NCBI GenBank assembly: GCA_016192825.1
Contig: JACPTK010000070.1
Location: 1-53,078, forward strand
Reading direction: 5' to 3'
DNA length: 53,078 nucleotides
Source: Betaproteobacteria bacterium
GTDB lineage: Bacteria > Pseudomonadota > Gammaproteobacteria > Burkholderiales > SG8-41
Part shown: piece by piece, positions 26,696 to 36,016 of the stretch
How the letters are laid out: each line of letters opens with the position of its first letter
Numbering within the stretch: position 1 is the stretch's first letter
Made by a program: the position numbers and the translations under genes
The notes under the pieces: model-generated
The model's database searches: none
Seen by the model: only the letters and a program-made list of their open reading frames with translations
What the model was told of the DNA's origin: nothing

Positions 26696-27670
26696 ATGAA
26701 ATCCGGCATCATCGCGATCGCGGCGCTTGTTGCATCCGCGGTGCCGGCACTCGTTTCGAGCTCCGCGCCTGCCCAGACCTATCCCGGCAGGCCGATCCGG
26801 CTGATCGTGCCGTTTCCTCCCGGCGGGGGGACGGACGCGACCGCGCGCGTCCTGACGCAGGCGCTGGCGGACGGCCCGGGCTGGCAGGTCGTCGTCGAGA
26901 ACCGCCCGGGCGCGACCGGCCGCATCGGCACCGCGCTCGCGGCGAAAGCGGCGCCCGACGGCTACACGCTGCTGCTCGGCACGGCCGGGCCGAACGCGAT
27001 TCTTCCGGCCGCCTATTCGAAGCTGCCGTACGACGCGGTGAAGGATTTCGCGCCGGTCAGCCTGATCGACTCCGCCGCTTACGCCCTCGTCGTGCATCCG
27101 TCGCTGCCGGTCCGGCACGTCAAGGACCTGATCGCGCTCGCGCGGAGCAAGCCGGGGCAGATCACGTTCGCTTCCGCCGGCAATCTCTCGGTCGGGCACA
27201 TGGCGGCCGAGTTTTTCAAGCAGTTCGCGAAAGTCGACATGACGCACGTGGCATACAAGGGCGGCGGACCGGCCGTCATCGCGACCATGAGCGGCGAGAC
27301 CGCGGTTTATTTCGGCGGCCCGAGCGTGGTTCACCAGGCGAAGGCGGGCAAGCTGCGGGCGATCGCGACCACCGGCGCGAGGCGCTCGAAAATATTCCCG
27401 GACCTGCCGGCCATCGCCGAGACCCTGCCGGGCTACGAGATCGCCCAGTGGGTTGGAGCGCTCGCGCCCGCGGCCACGCCGAGGGACATCCTGTCGAGCG
27501 TGCACGCCACGATCGTGAAAGCGCTTGGCACCGCCAAGGTGGAGCAACAGTTCGCCGCCATGGGCTCCGAGCGCATCGTCAGCTCGCCGGAGGAATTCGC
27601 CGCGCACATCCGGTCGGAAATCGCCAAGTGGAGAAAGGTGCTGAAGGGTTCCAGGGTGCCGCTCCAGTAA
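26696..27670 (+). CDS. Bug/TctC-family solute-binding protein
   Basis: A 324-residue binding protein with a signal peptide ending near SAPAQT, YPGRPIRLIVPFPPGG, ENRPGATG, PDGYTLLLG and HVAYKGGGP. GAGGAGGGAAC precedes the ATG. It is the closest relative in the window of the Bug gene at 6,308 (shared APNAILP, WRKV-KGS/KAS end), and both stand directly downstream of a CoxL paralog. The pair thus belongs to a duplicated two-gene block. It lies upstream of the UbiD gene on the same strand. Confidence 0.93.
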   Translation: MKSGIIAIAALVASAVPALVSSSAPAQTYPGRPIRLIVPFPPGGGTDATARVLTQALADGPGWQVVVENRPGATGRIGTALAAKAAPDGYTLLLGTAGPNAILPAAYSKLPYDAVKDFAPVSLIDSAAYALVVHPSLPVRHVKDLIALARSKPGQITFASAGNLSVGHMAAEFFKQFAKVDMTHVAYKGGGPAVIATMSGETAVYFGGPSVVHQAKAGKLRAIATTGARRSKIFPDLPAIAETLPGYEIAQWVGALAPAATPRDILSSVHATIVKALGTAKVEQQFAAMGSERIVSSPEEFAAHIRSEIAKWRKVLKGSRVPLQ

Positions 27671-27832
27671 TCGTGCGCGCCCGGCGGCCGCGCTCGAGCG
27701 CGAGAACGGGGATTGCGTCAGCATCCGCGCCGCGATCGTGTTGACAGTCGGAATCCCGGCCCGTAGAGTCCGTGCGGTCGCCGATCAACGGTTCACGATT
27801 CACGCAAACCCGCGTCGATGAGGAGTACACGC

Positions 27833-29278
27833 ATGCCGAAAGCGAAGAGGACAAGCGGTCAGGCCGGCGGCGGCGCGCCCAGGAGCCTTTCCTCCTATCT
27901 CGACCTGATTCGAGACGATCCGGCCGAGTTCCGGACGGTGAGCCGCACCGTGAATCCGCTGAAGTTCGACGTGACCGCCGTGCTGGAGCAGCTGGATCGG
28001 CGGGGCGAGTTCCCCACGGTGCAGTTCGAAAACCCCCTCAACCTGCACGGCGAGCCGTCCCGGTTCCCGATCGTCGCCAACTTGTGGGCCACGCGGGAAC
28101 GCTGTGCCGAAGCGTGCGGGTTGCCGCGCAGCGAGGCGGGCAGGCAGCTCGGCTCCCGTTTCGCCGAACTGGTCGGCCGAAAGCACGAGCCCGTCGTCGT
28201 GTCCAGCGACAACGCGCCCGTGCAGGCTCACGTGTACCAGGGCGAGAAGGCCGACATGTGGATGCTGCCCGCGGTGCGCCACTTCGAGATGGACCTCGGC
28301 GCCGTGCTCACGATGGGCCTGGTCGCGCACGCCCCGGGCGAGAACTTCTACAACATCACTTTCACGAAGACCTTTCCCGAGTCCGGCCGTCGCGGCGGCT
28401 TCACCATCCATACGCCCCACATGACCCGGATGTGGAAGGCCTGGGAGCGCCGCGGCGAGCGCTGCCCGGTGGCGAACGTCCTCGGGCACCATCCCGGCTT
28501 CTGGCTCGGGACGCTCACCAACACGCCGTGGGGCGACAACGAGTACGCGACCGCCGGAGGATTCCTGCAGGAACCCGTCCGGCTGGTTCCGTCCGTCACG
28601 TGGGGGAAGGATTTCCTGGTGCCGGCCGACGCGGAGATCATCATCGAAGGCGAGATCGTCCCCGGCGAGCGCACCATCGTCAACCCCTTCGGGGACATCA
28701 GCCTCCAGTATCAGGCGCAGCAACTGGCGCCCTACATGGAGGTGACCGCGATCACCCATCGCGAAAACGCCGTGTTCCAGGACGTCTTCTCCGGCCACCG
28801 CGACCACATGCTGTTGGGCAGCATTGCCCGCGAGGGCACGATCTTCGACCACCTCAAGCAGAAACTCGGCAACGTCGTGGCGGTGCACATGCCGTTTTCC
28901 GCGTGCGGCCGTTACACCGCCTACATCTCCATCAAGAAGACCGACGAGGGCCAGGCGAAGCAGGCCGGCCTGCAGGCGATAGCCCACGTGCCGAACCTGC
29001 ACGTCGCGGTCGTGGTCGACGAGGACATCGACGTGTTCAACGAAGAGCAGGTGCTGTGGGCGGTCAACTTCCAGGTCGACCCGCGCCGGGACATCGATCT
29101 CATCAAGAATTTGCGTCCCGGCAACGACCCGCGCGGAATCGGTTCGAGCCGGGTGATCATCGATGCCACCCGTCCCACCCACATCGCTTTCCCGACGCGG
29201 TTGCGCGTGCCGCCGGAGGACCTGGAGCGGGTGCGCCTGGAGGAATGGCTTGACCCGATAGAAAGGAGCGCGCGATGA
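27833..29278 (+). CDS. UbiD-family prenylated-FMN-dependent decarboxylase
   Basis: A 481-residue UbiD-like protein. Landmarks are the N-terminal split-barrel start (LSSYLDLIRDDPAEF), FPIVANLWATRE, GENFYNITF, and the segment AEIIIEGEIVPGE followed by NPFGD, which carries the Glu residues used in prFMN chemistry. These enzymes add or remove carboxyl groups on aromatic or alpha,beta-unsaturated acids. ATG 27833 is chosen because GAGGAG lies eight bases ahead; an ATG at 27818 is in frame. The stop overlaps the next start (ATGA), tying it to a small zinc-ribbon protein. No UbiX flavin prenyltransferase gene is in the window. Confidence 0.9.
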   Translation: MPKAKRTSGQAGGGAPRSLSSYLDLIRDDPAEFRTVSRTVNPLKFDVTAVLEQLDRRGEFPTVQFENPLNLHGEPSRFPIVANLWATRERCAEACGLPRSEAGRQLGSRFAELVGRKHEPVVVSSDNAPVQAHVYQGEKADMWMLPAVRHFEMDLGAVLTMGLVAHAPGENFYNITFTKTFPESGRRGGFTIHTPHMTRMWKAWERRGERCPVANVLGHHPGFWLGTLTNTPWGDNEYATAGGFLQEPVRLVPSVTWGKDFLVPADAEIIIEGEIVPGERTIVNPFGDISLQYQAQQLAPYMEVTAITHRENAVFQDVFSGHRDHMLLGSIAREGTIFDHLKQKLGNVVAVHMPFSACGRYTAYISIKKTDEGQAKQAGLQAIAHVPNLHVAVVVDEDIDVFNEEQVLWAVNFQVDPRRDIDLIKNLRPGNDPRGIGSSRVIIDATRPTHIAFPTRLRVPPEDLERVRLEEWLDPIERSAR

Positions 29279-29430
29279 GGCTCTTCTGGTCGACCTGCCC
29301 GAAATGCCTGAAGGCGTTCGTGGTGGAGTGGGCGCTGCGCCACGCCGGGCGTCAGCTCATCTGCCCGTATTGCGGCAACCGCTACCTGCCCGACGAATCG
29401 GCCGCCATCGACGATCGCTACGCGGAATGA
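29275..29430 (+). CDS. 51-aa zinc-ribbon protein coupled to UbiD
   Basis: Its ATG overlaps the UbiD stop in an ATGA arrangement, a strong sign of a real, co-translated gene. The 51 residues contain CPKCLKAF and CPYCGNRY separated by 21 residues, a zinc ribbon of two CxxC knuckles, and an acidic tail. Multi-subunit UbiD-type hydroxyarylic acid decarboxylases (the B, C, D type) have a small D subunit of about 75 residues with paired CxxC motifs, encoded next to the UbiD (C) subunit. This protein may be a shorter analogue. Sequence similarity beyond the cysteines is not clear, so the D-subunit reading is inference. Confidence 0.75.
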   Translation: MRLFWSTCPKCLKAFVVEWALRHAGRQLICPYCGNRYLPDESAAIDDRYAE

Positions 29431-29533
29431 TCGACGGAGAGCTGCCGCGACCCGTGGCGCCGCGACAGGCGCGGCAATTCCGGGGTAATTCCGGGGTATC
29501 GCGGGCGCCCGAAGCGCGCCGCGAGCGGGTCGG

Positions 29534-30523
29534 TCAACGTTGATTGACCTTGATCCCGGCGTCCTTGACCACTTTACCCCACTTCTTGTAATCGGCTTGG
29601 ATGATGGCTGCGAATTCCTCCGGCGTGTTGCCGACTGTCTCGCCGCCGTCGCTGATGAAGCGCCGCTTGATCTGGGGATCCTGCACCGCGCGCACCGTGA
29701 CCGCGTGGATCTTGTTGATGATGCTGCGCGGCGTTTTCGCCGGCGCCAGAACGCCGTACCACTGCAATACCTCGTAGCCCGGCACGCCGGCCTCGGCAAT
29801 GGTCGGGATGCCGGGCGCAATGGCCGAGCGTTTGGGACCGGTCACGCCGAGGGCGCGCAACCTCTTGTCCTTGACGTGGGGCAATGCGCTCAGCACGTTG
29901 GCCATCATCAGGGACACGTGACCCGCTATCGTATCGATCAGGGCGGGGCCCTGGCCTTTGTATGGCACATGGACCATTTTCAGTCCGGTCATGGAGAGGA
30001 ACAACTCGATCGCCAGGTGCTGGCTGGAACCGGCGCCGCCCGCGGCGAAGTTGAGCTGGCCGGGGCGCGCCCGGGCGAATGCAATCAGTTCCTGCACCGA
30101 TCGTGTCGGCAGCGAGGGATGCGCGACGATGATGTTGGGCGACACCACCACCTGCGAGACCGGCGTGAAGGCCGTCATGGGATCGTAGCGGAGTCCCCTC
30201 AGGATATGGGGGACGATGGTGAGCGAGCTGACGCCCATCAGCAGCGTGTAGCCGTCGGGCTCCGAGCGCGCGACGAACTCCCCCCCGATCGTCGTGGTCG
30301 CCCCGGGGCGGTTATCGATGAGGACCTGCTGGCCAAGATACTCGGAGAGCTTGGGCTGAATCGCGCGCGCCGCGAGGTCGGTGCCGCCGCCCGGCGTAGT
30401 GGGAACGACGAGCCGCACCGGTTTGGTGGGGTAATCCTGCGCGGACGCGCTGAGCGATGCCGCGATAAGGCACGCGGCCAACGCATGGCATGCAAGTCGA
30501 ACCATATCGAGGAAGCCCGTCAT
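29534..30523 (-). CDS. Bug/TctC-family solute-binding protein (tandem copy 2)
   Basis: A 329-residue binding protein with a signal peptide ending at SASAQ, YPTKPVRLVVPTTPGGG, DNRPGATT, PDGYTLLMG and HVPYKGQGP. ATG 30523 has GTGGAGGGGAG upstream; an ATG at 30544 is less likely. It is very similar along its length to the next upstream Bug gene, including the rare VPT-PGGGTD block and the end GIK followed by QR, so the two are a recent tandem duplicate. Both are transcribed away from the ThDP enzyme's direction of origin, on the minus strand, as part of a four-gene minus-strand run. Confidence 0.92.
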   Translation of the reverse strand: MTGFLDMVRLACHALAACLIAASLSASAQDYPTKPVRLVVPTTPGGGTDLAARAIQPKLSEYLGQQVLIDNRPGATTTIGGEFVARSEPDGYTLLMGVSSLTIVPHILRGLRYDPMTAFTPVSQVVVSPNIIVAHPSLPTRSVQELIAFARARPGQLNFAAGGAGSSQHLAIELFLSMTGLKMVHVPYKGQGPALIDTIAGHVSLMMANVLSALPHVKDKRLRALGVTGPKRSAIAPGIPTIAEAGVPGYEVLQWYGVLAPAKTPRSIINKIHAVTVRAVQDPQIKRRFISDGGETVGNTPEEFAAIIQADYKKWGKVVKDAGIKVNQR

Positions 30524-30575
30524 TTCTCCCCTCCACTTACGCACGAGCCGCCGGGAAAGCGGCGAAGCGGATCGT

Positions 30576-31565
30576 TCAGCGCTGATCCGGCTTGATTCCC
30601 ACGTCCTTGACCACTTTGCCCCACTTCTGGAGGTCGGCGCGGATCACGGCGGCGAATTCCTCGGGCGTGTTGCCGACCATATCGCCGCCGTCCATGGCGA
30701 AGCGCTCCTTGACCGCCGAATCCTGCACCGCGCGCACCGTGGCCGCGTGGACCTTGGCGATGACGTCGCGCGGCGTCCCCGCCGGCGCGAGGACGCCGAA
30801 CCACTGCACGACCTCGTAGCCCGGCACGCCGGCCTCGGAGAGGGTCGGAACGCCGGGCACGACGGCCGCGCGCTTGCTGCTGGTCACGCCGAGCGCGCGG
30901 AACCTGCCGTTCCTGATGTGAGGCAATGCGGCCAGGATGTTGGCCATCACGAGGTGCACGTGGCCCGCCACCCCGTCGGTCACGGCGGGGCCCTGGCCCT
31001 TGTACGGAACGTGCACGATCTTCAGCCCGGTGCGGGAGAGGAACAGCTCCATCGCCAGGTGCGGGTTGCTGCCGACGGCGCCGGTGCCGTAGTTGAGCTG
31101 CCCGGGGCGCTTTTTGACGAACGCGATCAGTTCCTTCACCGATCGCACCGGCAGCGAGGGATGCGACACCAGGATGAGGGGCACCTTCACCACCTGCGAG
31201 ATCGGCGCGAAGTCGTTCACCGGATCGTACGGGACCTTCGACTGGGTATGGGGGTTGATGGCGAGCGAGCTGATGCCCATCAGCAGCGTGTAGCCGTCGG
31301 GCGCCGAGCGCGCGACGAACTCCACGCCGATGTTCGTGCCCCCGCCGGCGCGGTTCTCGACCACGACCTGCCGGCCGAGAAACTCGGAGAGCTTGGGCGC
31401 GATCATGCGCGCCGAGATGTCGGTGCCGCCGCCCGGCGCCGTGGGCACGACGAGCCGTATCGGCTTGGTGGGATAGTCCTGCGCGAAACCGGCGGTTGCC
31501 GCCGCAATGAGGCACGCGGTCAACGCGTTGAGCGCGAGTTGATGGGTCTTGAGAACGGTTTTCAT
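30576..31565 (-). CDS. Bug/TctC-family solute-binding protein (tandem copy 1)
   Basis: A 329-residue binding protein. Its signal peptide ends near AGFAQD, followed by YPTKPIRLVVPTAPGG, ENRAGGGT, PDGYTLLMG and HVPYKGQGP. ATG 31565 follows GAGGCGAAC; the open frame runs on to 31649 but without a ribosome site. It is the upstream member of a tandem pair with the gene at 29,534. Divergence is concentrated near the middle of the ligand-facing loops, as expected if the copies have started to take different ligands; this is a visual impression only. Confidence 0.92.
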   Translation of the reverse strand: MKTVLKTHQLALNALTACLIAAATAGFAQDYPTKPIRLVVPTAPGGGTDISARMIAPKLSEFLGRQVVVENRAGGGTNIGVEFVARSAPDGYTLLMGISSLAINPHTQSKVPYDPVNDFAPISQVVKVPLILVSHPSLPVRSVKELIAFVKKRPGQLNYGTGAVGSNPHLAMELFLSRTGLKIVHVPYKGQGPAVTDGVAGHVHLVMANILAALPHIRNGRFRALGVTSSKRAAVVPGVPTLSEAGVPGYEVVQWFGVLAPAGTPRDVIAKVHAATVRAVQDSAVKERFAMDGGDMVGNTPEEFAAVIRADLQKWGKVVKDVGIKPDQR

Positions 31566-31741
31566 GTTCGCCTCACTGGGAATGCCGGCCCGTTTCCAGC
31601 AGACGCTACTGTAGCACTGCGCGTGCGGCAATGCTTGCCGCGGCGGCATGGCTGATGCCGCGGCGCGGAGCAGCTTCGCCGCATTGCCGGAACGGCGGAG
31701 ACGCGCGGCACGAGGCGATCCATGGCGTCACGGAATGGGCA

Positions 31742-33448
31742 TCACTGATGCCCGGCGCCGCGTTTCCTTGCCGTTAGCGCCTCGGCGCGGATCGCCGATA
31801 GCGTCGCCCGCGGCGAAGCCGCCTCGGGATCGACCCGGAGCTCGAGCAGCGCGGCGGTCTTCGCGCCCCACGCGCGCTCGAACGCGGGCGCGAAATCGGC
31901 GGTACTCTCGACGACCTCGCCGTGCAGGCCGTAGGCGCGCGCGAGCGTCGCGAAATCAGGATTCGTCAGGTCGGTGCCGATGACGCGCCCCGGGTAGCGC
32001 CTCTCCTGGTTCAGGCGGATCGTGCCGTAGATGCCGTTGTTGACGACGATGAACAGCACCCGCGCGCCGCAGTCCGCCGCGCTCGCCAGCTCCTGGCCGT
32101 TCATGAGGAAGCAGCCGTCCCCCGAAAAGGACACGACCGGACGCTCCGGGTGCACGAGCTTCGCGGCGATCGCGGAAGGCACGCCGTAGCCCATCGCGCC
32201 GCCGGTCGGGCCGAGCTGGGTGCGGAAGCCGGTGTAGCGGTAGAAGCGGTTCACCCACGCGATGTAGGCGCCGGCGCCGGCGGTGACGATGGTTTCGGGC
32301 GGAAGGCGGCCGCGCAGGAACCGCATCACTTCGCTCATGTTGAGCGCGCCCGGAGAGGCCACCGGCTGCTGCCACGTCTCGTAATCGGCGCGCGCGGCGC
32401 GGGTGGCTTCGGCCCATGCGGCCTTCACCGGCGCCAGCGCGCGCGCCGCGGCGGCGAATTCCGGCATGCCCGCGTTGATCAGCAGATCGCCCTGGTAGAC
32501 GCGCCCGAGCTCCTCGGCGCCCGGGTGCACGTGCACGAACGCCTGCGCGGGCCGCGGCACGCCGATCAGCGTGTAATTGGACGTGGTCCAGCCGCCGAGC
32601 CGCGCGCCGGCGACCAGCAGCAGGTCGGCATCGCGGATGCGCCGTTCGAGCGCGGGATTGAGGCCGACCGAGATGTCGCCGGCGTAATTCGGATGCCGGT
32701 TGTCGAAGAGATCCTGGCGGCGGTAGGTGCAGCCGACCGGCAGCGCGTTGGCCTCGGCAAACGCCTGGATGTCGGCGCAGGCCTGCGCGTCCCAGCCGCC
32801 GCCGCCCAGGATCAGGAACGGGCGCGTGGCGCGCTCGAGCATCTCGCGCAGCCGGCGCATGGACTCGGCGCCCGGATGCGCGGCGACGCGCCGGTAGCGC
32901 GCGGTATCGGCGACGGTGGCGGTCGCGTCCAGCATGTCTTCCGGCAGCGCGAGCACCACGGGCCCGGGCCGGCCGGAGACGGCGAGATGGAAGGCGTGGC
33001 TCAGCATCTCGGGGATCCGCGCCGCGCGATCGATCTGCGCGACCCATTTCGCCATCGGCCCGTACATCCGGCGGTAATCGATCTCCTGGAACGCCTCGCG
33101 CTCGGCTTCCTCCGAGCTGACCTGGCCGATCAGCAGCACGAAAGGCGTCGAATCCTGGAACGCGGTGTGGATGCCGATGCTCGCGTTGGTCGCGCCCGGG
33201 CCGCGGGTGACGAAACAGACGCCCGGGCGGCCGGTGAGCTTGCCGTAGGCCTCGGCCATGAACGCGGCGCCGCCTTCCTGGCGGCAGGCGACGAACCGGA
33301 TGCGGTCGCGCGCGTCGTAGAGCGCGTCGAGCGCGGCGAGAAAGCTCTCGCCGGGCACGCCGAAGATCAGGTCCACGCCGTGGATCTTCAGGCCGGCGGC
33401 CAGCAGCTGCCCGCCCGTGCGCGCGGGATCGCGGTCGGACTGCTTCAT
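31742..33448 (-). CDS. thiamine-diphosphate-dependent enzyme, acetolactate-synthase/oxalyl-CoA-decarboxylase-like
   Basis: A 568-residue ThDP enzyme with the three usual domains. The catalytic Glu is E58 in CRQEGGAAFMAEAYG, the Pyr-domain GPGATNA segment is present, the central FAD/ADP-type domain spans about 190-330, and the PP domain has GDGCFLMNGQE near residue 437 with the paired NNGIYG that completes the ThDP/Mg motif. Relatives make acetolactate, decarboxylate oxalyl-CoA or benzoylformate, or ligate aldehydes. No small regulatory ilvH-type gene adjoins it, so a catabolic decarboxylase or carboligase is favoured over branched-chain synthesis. ATG 33448 is chosen by alignment; its ribosome site is poor. 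Confidence 0.87.
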   Translation of the reverse strand: MKQSDRDPARTGGQLLAAGLKIHGVDLIFGVPGESFLAALDALYDARDRIRFVACRQEGGAAFMAEAYGKLTGRPGVCFVTRGPGATNASIGIHTAFQDSTPFVLLIGQVSSEEAEREAFQEIDYRRMYGPMAKWVAQIDRAARIPEMLSHAFHLAVSGRPGPVVLALPEDMLDATATVADTARYRRVAAHPGAESMRRLREMLERATRPFLILGGGGWDAQACADIQAFAEANALPVGCTYRRQDLFDNRHPNYAGDISVGLNPALERRIRDADLLLVAGARLGGWTTSNYTLIGVPRPAQAFVHVHPGAEELGRVYQGDLLINAGMPEFAAAARALAPVKAAWAEATRAARADYETWQQPVASPGALNMSEVMRFLRGRLPPETIVTAGAGAYIAWVNRFYRYTGFRTQLGPTGGAMGYGVPSAIAAKLVHPERPVVSFSGDGCFLMNGQELASAADCGARVLFIVVNNGIYGTIRLNQERRYPGRVIGTDLTNPDFATLARAYGLHGEVVESTADFAPAFERAWGAKTAALLELRVDPEAASPRATLSAIRAEALTARKRGAGHQ

Positions 33449-33529
33449 GGACGTGGAGCGGCCGGCCGAAGCGTGGCGGCTAACGAGCGTCGTGAAAATG
33501 CCTGGCGCCGCCCGTCCCCTCACCCCTTC

Positions 33530-33552
33530 CCCCTCTCCCGAGCGGAGAGGGG
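33530..33552. repeat. perfect 9-bp palindrome CCCCTCTCC-CGAGC-GGAGAGGGG
   Basis: It lies in the 150-bp gap between a Bug gene and the ThDP gene. Perfect nine-base arms surround CGAGC. It resembles the common CCCCTCTCC hairpin repeats found between genes in many beta- and gammaproteobacteria. No T-run follows. Confidence 0.55.
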
Positions 33553-33598
33553 AAATGGACAGCGGCAAATGTGCTTTCAGTCATTTACCGAAGGCTCA

Positions 33599-34576
33599 TT
33601 AGTTGGACTGGATGCCCGCTTCCTTGATGACCCGGCCCCACTTGGCGATGTCGGCTTTGAGGAAGGCGGCGAACGCCTCCGGGCGGGCGGTCGCGATGTC
33701 GTAGCCCGCGGCCTCGAGGCCGTCTTTCACGTCGGGAAGGCCGAGCAGCTTGATCAGCTCGCCGTAGACCCGTGAGATCACCCGCCTGGGCGAGCCGGCG
33801 GGCATCAGGATGCCGTACCACACCGCCGCATCATAGCCGGGGACGCCGGCCTCCGCGATGGTCGGCACATCGGGCAGCTGCGGCGCCCGCCGCGCGGTGG
33901 TGACGCCGAGCGGCACGAGGCGCCCGGCCTTGGCGTGCGGAATCACGATGGCGATGCCCGGGAAGCCGACTTTCACGTGGCCGCCCACGAGATCGGCCGT
34001 GGCCGGGCCGCTGCCCTTGTAGGCGACGTGCGTCATGTTGACGCGCGCCATCGAGACGAACAGCACCGACATCAGGTGTTGCGCGCCGCCGGTTCCCGAG
34101 GAGGCGTAATCGATCTTGCCCGGCTGCGACTGCGCCAGCGCGATCAGCGCCTTCACCGACCGCGGCGGCAGCGACGGGTGCACGACCAGCACGTTCGCCG
34201 TCAGCGCAACCTGCGCGACCGGGGCGAAGTCCTTGATCGCGTCGTAGGCAATCTTGCCGCGATAGATGGTGGGGGCGAGCGAGAACGCCGTGCCGGTGAG
34301 CAGCATCGTGTAGCCGTCGGGCTGGGCCCTGGCGACGATCTGCGAGCCGAGCATGCCGCCCGCGCCGGGGCGGTTGTCGATGATCACCTGCTGCCCCAGT
34401 GCGGCGGTCAGCTTTTGCGCGATCATCCGGCCGGGCACGTCGGTCGCGCCGCCGGCGGAAAACGGAATGACGATCCGGATCGGGCGTGCAGGATAACCCG
34501 GCGTGTCGGCGGCGCCGGCGAGCCCGCCGGCGAGCAGCGCCGCGCCAGCGGCGAAACGCATCCAGGAATGGACCAC
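33599..34576 (-). CDS. Bug/TctC-family solute-binding protein
   Basis: A 325-residue binding protein with a signal peptide ending near AGAAD, then YPARPIRIVIPFSAGG, DNRPGAGG, PDGYTMLLTG and HVAYKGSGP. It uses a GTG start at 34576 with AAGGGGAAT eight bases upstream. It lies upstream of the ThDP enzyme on the same strand, with a hairpin repeat between them, so both may be on one transcript. Confidence 0.92.
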   Translation of the reverse strand: MVHSWMRFAAGAALLAGGLAGAADTPGYPARPIRIVIPFSAGGATDVPGRMIAQKLTAALGQQVIIDNRPGAGGMLGSQIVARAQPDGYTMLLTGTAFSLAPTIYRGKIAYDAIKDFAPVAQVALTANVLVVHPSLPPRSVKALIALAQSQPGKIDYASSGTGGAQHLMSVLFVSMARVNMTHVAYKGSGPATADLVGGHVKVGFPGIAIVIPHAKAGRLVPLGVTTARRAPQLPDVPTIAEAGVPGYDAAVWYGILMPAGSPRRVISRVYGELIKLLGLPDVKDGLEAAGYDIATARPEAFAAFLKADIAKWGRVIKEAGIQSN

Positions 34577-34713
34577 GTCGAATTCCCCTTTGGAAAGAGC
34601 AGAACCGTCGAAAAAATGTTACCACACCGGCAACCCGGCGGGCGACGCACGCGGGCCGGCCGGCGGCAAATTTCCTTATGATGTGCGGTTCCTATCGTTG
34701 GAGGAGACCGCGC

Positions 34714-34860
34714 ATGGCCAAGGCGTACCTCATTTCGTTCTACCGGTCCATCAGGAATCCCGACGCGCTCGCCGCCTATATCAAGCCAACGGAAACGCGA
34801 CGGTCGGCGCCAATGGGGCCTGGAAGGCCGTTCGCGTCAGCCCCAAGCCGTGACTGGTGA
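34714..34860 (+). pseudogene. truncated DUF1330-like gene
   Basis: TTGGAGGAG precedes ATG 34714, and the first 24 residues (MAKAYLISFYRSIRNPDALA then AYIK) match the start of DUF1330 proteins, small dimeric ferredoxin-like-fold proteins of about 95 residues. After YIK, the similarity ends and a stop follows at residue 49. The break lies close to short direct repeats. It is probably inactive. Confidence 0.55.
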
Positions 34861-34923
34861 CTGGTGACAGGACTCCGCGCGGTGCGCGGAAGGCTCATCA
34901 CCCATCACCCATCACGCATCACC
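34851..34923. repeat. TGACTGG and CATCACC short tandem repeats
   Basis: Three TGACTGG/TGACAGG units (34,851-34,871) are followed by a GC-rich spacer and four 7-bp units, CATCACC, CATCACC, CATCACG, CATCACC (34,896-34,923). They stand between the DUF1330 fragment and the end of a small membrane protein gene. Confidence 0.55.
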
Positions 34924-34931
34924 TCATCCCG

Positions 34932-35243
34932 TCAAAGCCGCTCGAATGGCCTCAGCGCGTCCGGATGGGGCGTGAAACCGGGCAGGACCTCGTCGTAGCG
35001 GGCGAGACACCCGCGGGCGCAATCCTTCCTCCCCGGCCACAATCCGCAGCGCTGGACCGTGAGCCCGGGCGCCGCCCCCGGGCGCGGCGAAACGTATTCG
35101 ACACCGACCAGGGCGACCGCCCCGGTTTCGGGGCAACGCATCAGCCGGTCTTCCCAGACCTGCCGGGCGAACCAGAAGACATAGATGATGAACGCCAGCC
35201 ATGCGGCGATCCCCACCGTCCAGACTATCGTGGCAAATTCCAT
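34932..35243 (-). CDS. small single-span membrane protein, function unknown
   Basis: A 103-residue protein. GAAGGAGG lies before ATG 35243, so the start is firm. One membrane helix spans about residues 6-27 (IVWTVGIAAWLAFIIYVFWF). The soluble part has C37 in MRCPETG and three further Cys in RCGLWPGRKDCARGC, a spacing that could bind a metal or cluster. I do not recognise the family. It is the last gene before the accessory region and has no close operon partner. Confidence 0.7.
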   Translation of the reverse strand: MEFATIVWTVGIAAWLAFIIYVFWFARQVWEDRLMRCPETGAVALVGVEYVSPRPGAAPGLTVQRCGLWPGRKDCARGCLARYDEVLPGFTPHPDALRPFERL

Positions 35244-36016
35244 GATAAAACCTCCTTCGCGCGCTGCGCGCGGCACTCGGGCTCCGCTTGCCATTTTCCC
35301 GCCGGCAACGGGGTCGGTTCTTGAGATAGATCAACAAAATGGCACGGGTGATCGACCATGACTAAAGTGATAGGTGATGGGCCTCCCGCGCCGCGGTAGC
35401 TTGTAGCACATGACGTAGAACTTCACCGCCAGGCCGCCAAGGCCACCAAGAAATTCAATAATAAGACCAGCCCAAGGACGCCAAGACAACGCCAAGGGGG
35501 ATACAAACTTTCTCACCGGAATTGAATCCCCGGATGAGCGGTTTGGAGTCGCTCAGGCTTGATCGAGCGGGCGGTGTCCGGACCGTGCCTGCCAACGAGC
35601 GCCTGTTACTGGCCGAAAACGGCCAGAAAGAGACGATCGTGGCGACCGACTCGAGCGTCCGCTCCTCGGCCTTTGCTGCCGTTGACTCCACGCTACGCTG
35701 AAGTCCGGTATGGATTTCGAACCGGACGCAGGCGTGAAGGAATTGCCGAATGGCGGCTTTGACGTTGCTGCTACGGCAGAATCCGACCCCGAGCTGTCAC
35801 TCAGCTAATGCGCCACAATGGATCGGTTCCGCCAGTGCTGCCATTGCGACCGCCCAATTCCTACGTCAGCAATGTGACTGATTGCCGTCGTTGGCGACGT
35901 TGGGTCGATGAACGGCAGCTTCCGGGACCAGCGAATTCACATTCCCGACCCGGAGCGGACATTGCTGACGGGATCTTGGAGACCTGACGTGAATAATTAG
36001 CGGACGAGAACTTAGC
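35244..36016. other. gene-free stretch at the edge of the accessory region
   Basis: About 770 bp with no convincing gene. It contains CGCCAAGG-type short repeats (about 35,425-35,500), a GAAAACGGCCAGAAAGAG-like patch and, near its right end, a repeat copy that reappears inverted at 41,071. Open frames here are short and lack ribosome sites. Base composition drops from the GC-rich catabolic region toward that of the TIR/methyltransferase operon. Confidence 0.55.
35903..35951 (+). repeat. dispersed repeat, left copy bordering the TIR operon
   Basis: GGTCG, AACGGCAGCTT, CGAAT and TCCCGACCC occur in this order here and, inverted, at 41,071-41,116. The two copies bracket the TIR-ATPase operon. 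The same class of sequence (GACCC-GAGCGGACAT) is common between genes in many soil bacteria, so it may be a general repeat. Confidence 0.55.

Noticed and set aside
24209-27724. 1,171-aa minus-strand open frame
   Set aside because: It is the antisense shadow of the CoxL and Bug genes in GC-rich DNA. Its composition (Arg, His, Asp, Val-rich) is typical of such shadows.
31742-33448. Biosynthetic acetolactate synthase (ilvB)
   Set aside because: No ilvH/ilvN or ilvC neighbour is present and the surroundings are catabolic, so only the ThDP-enzyme family is called.
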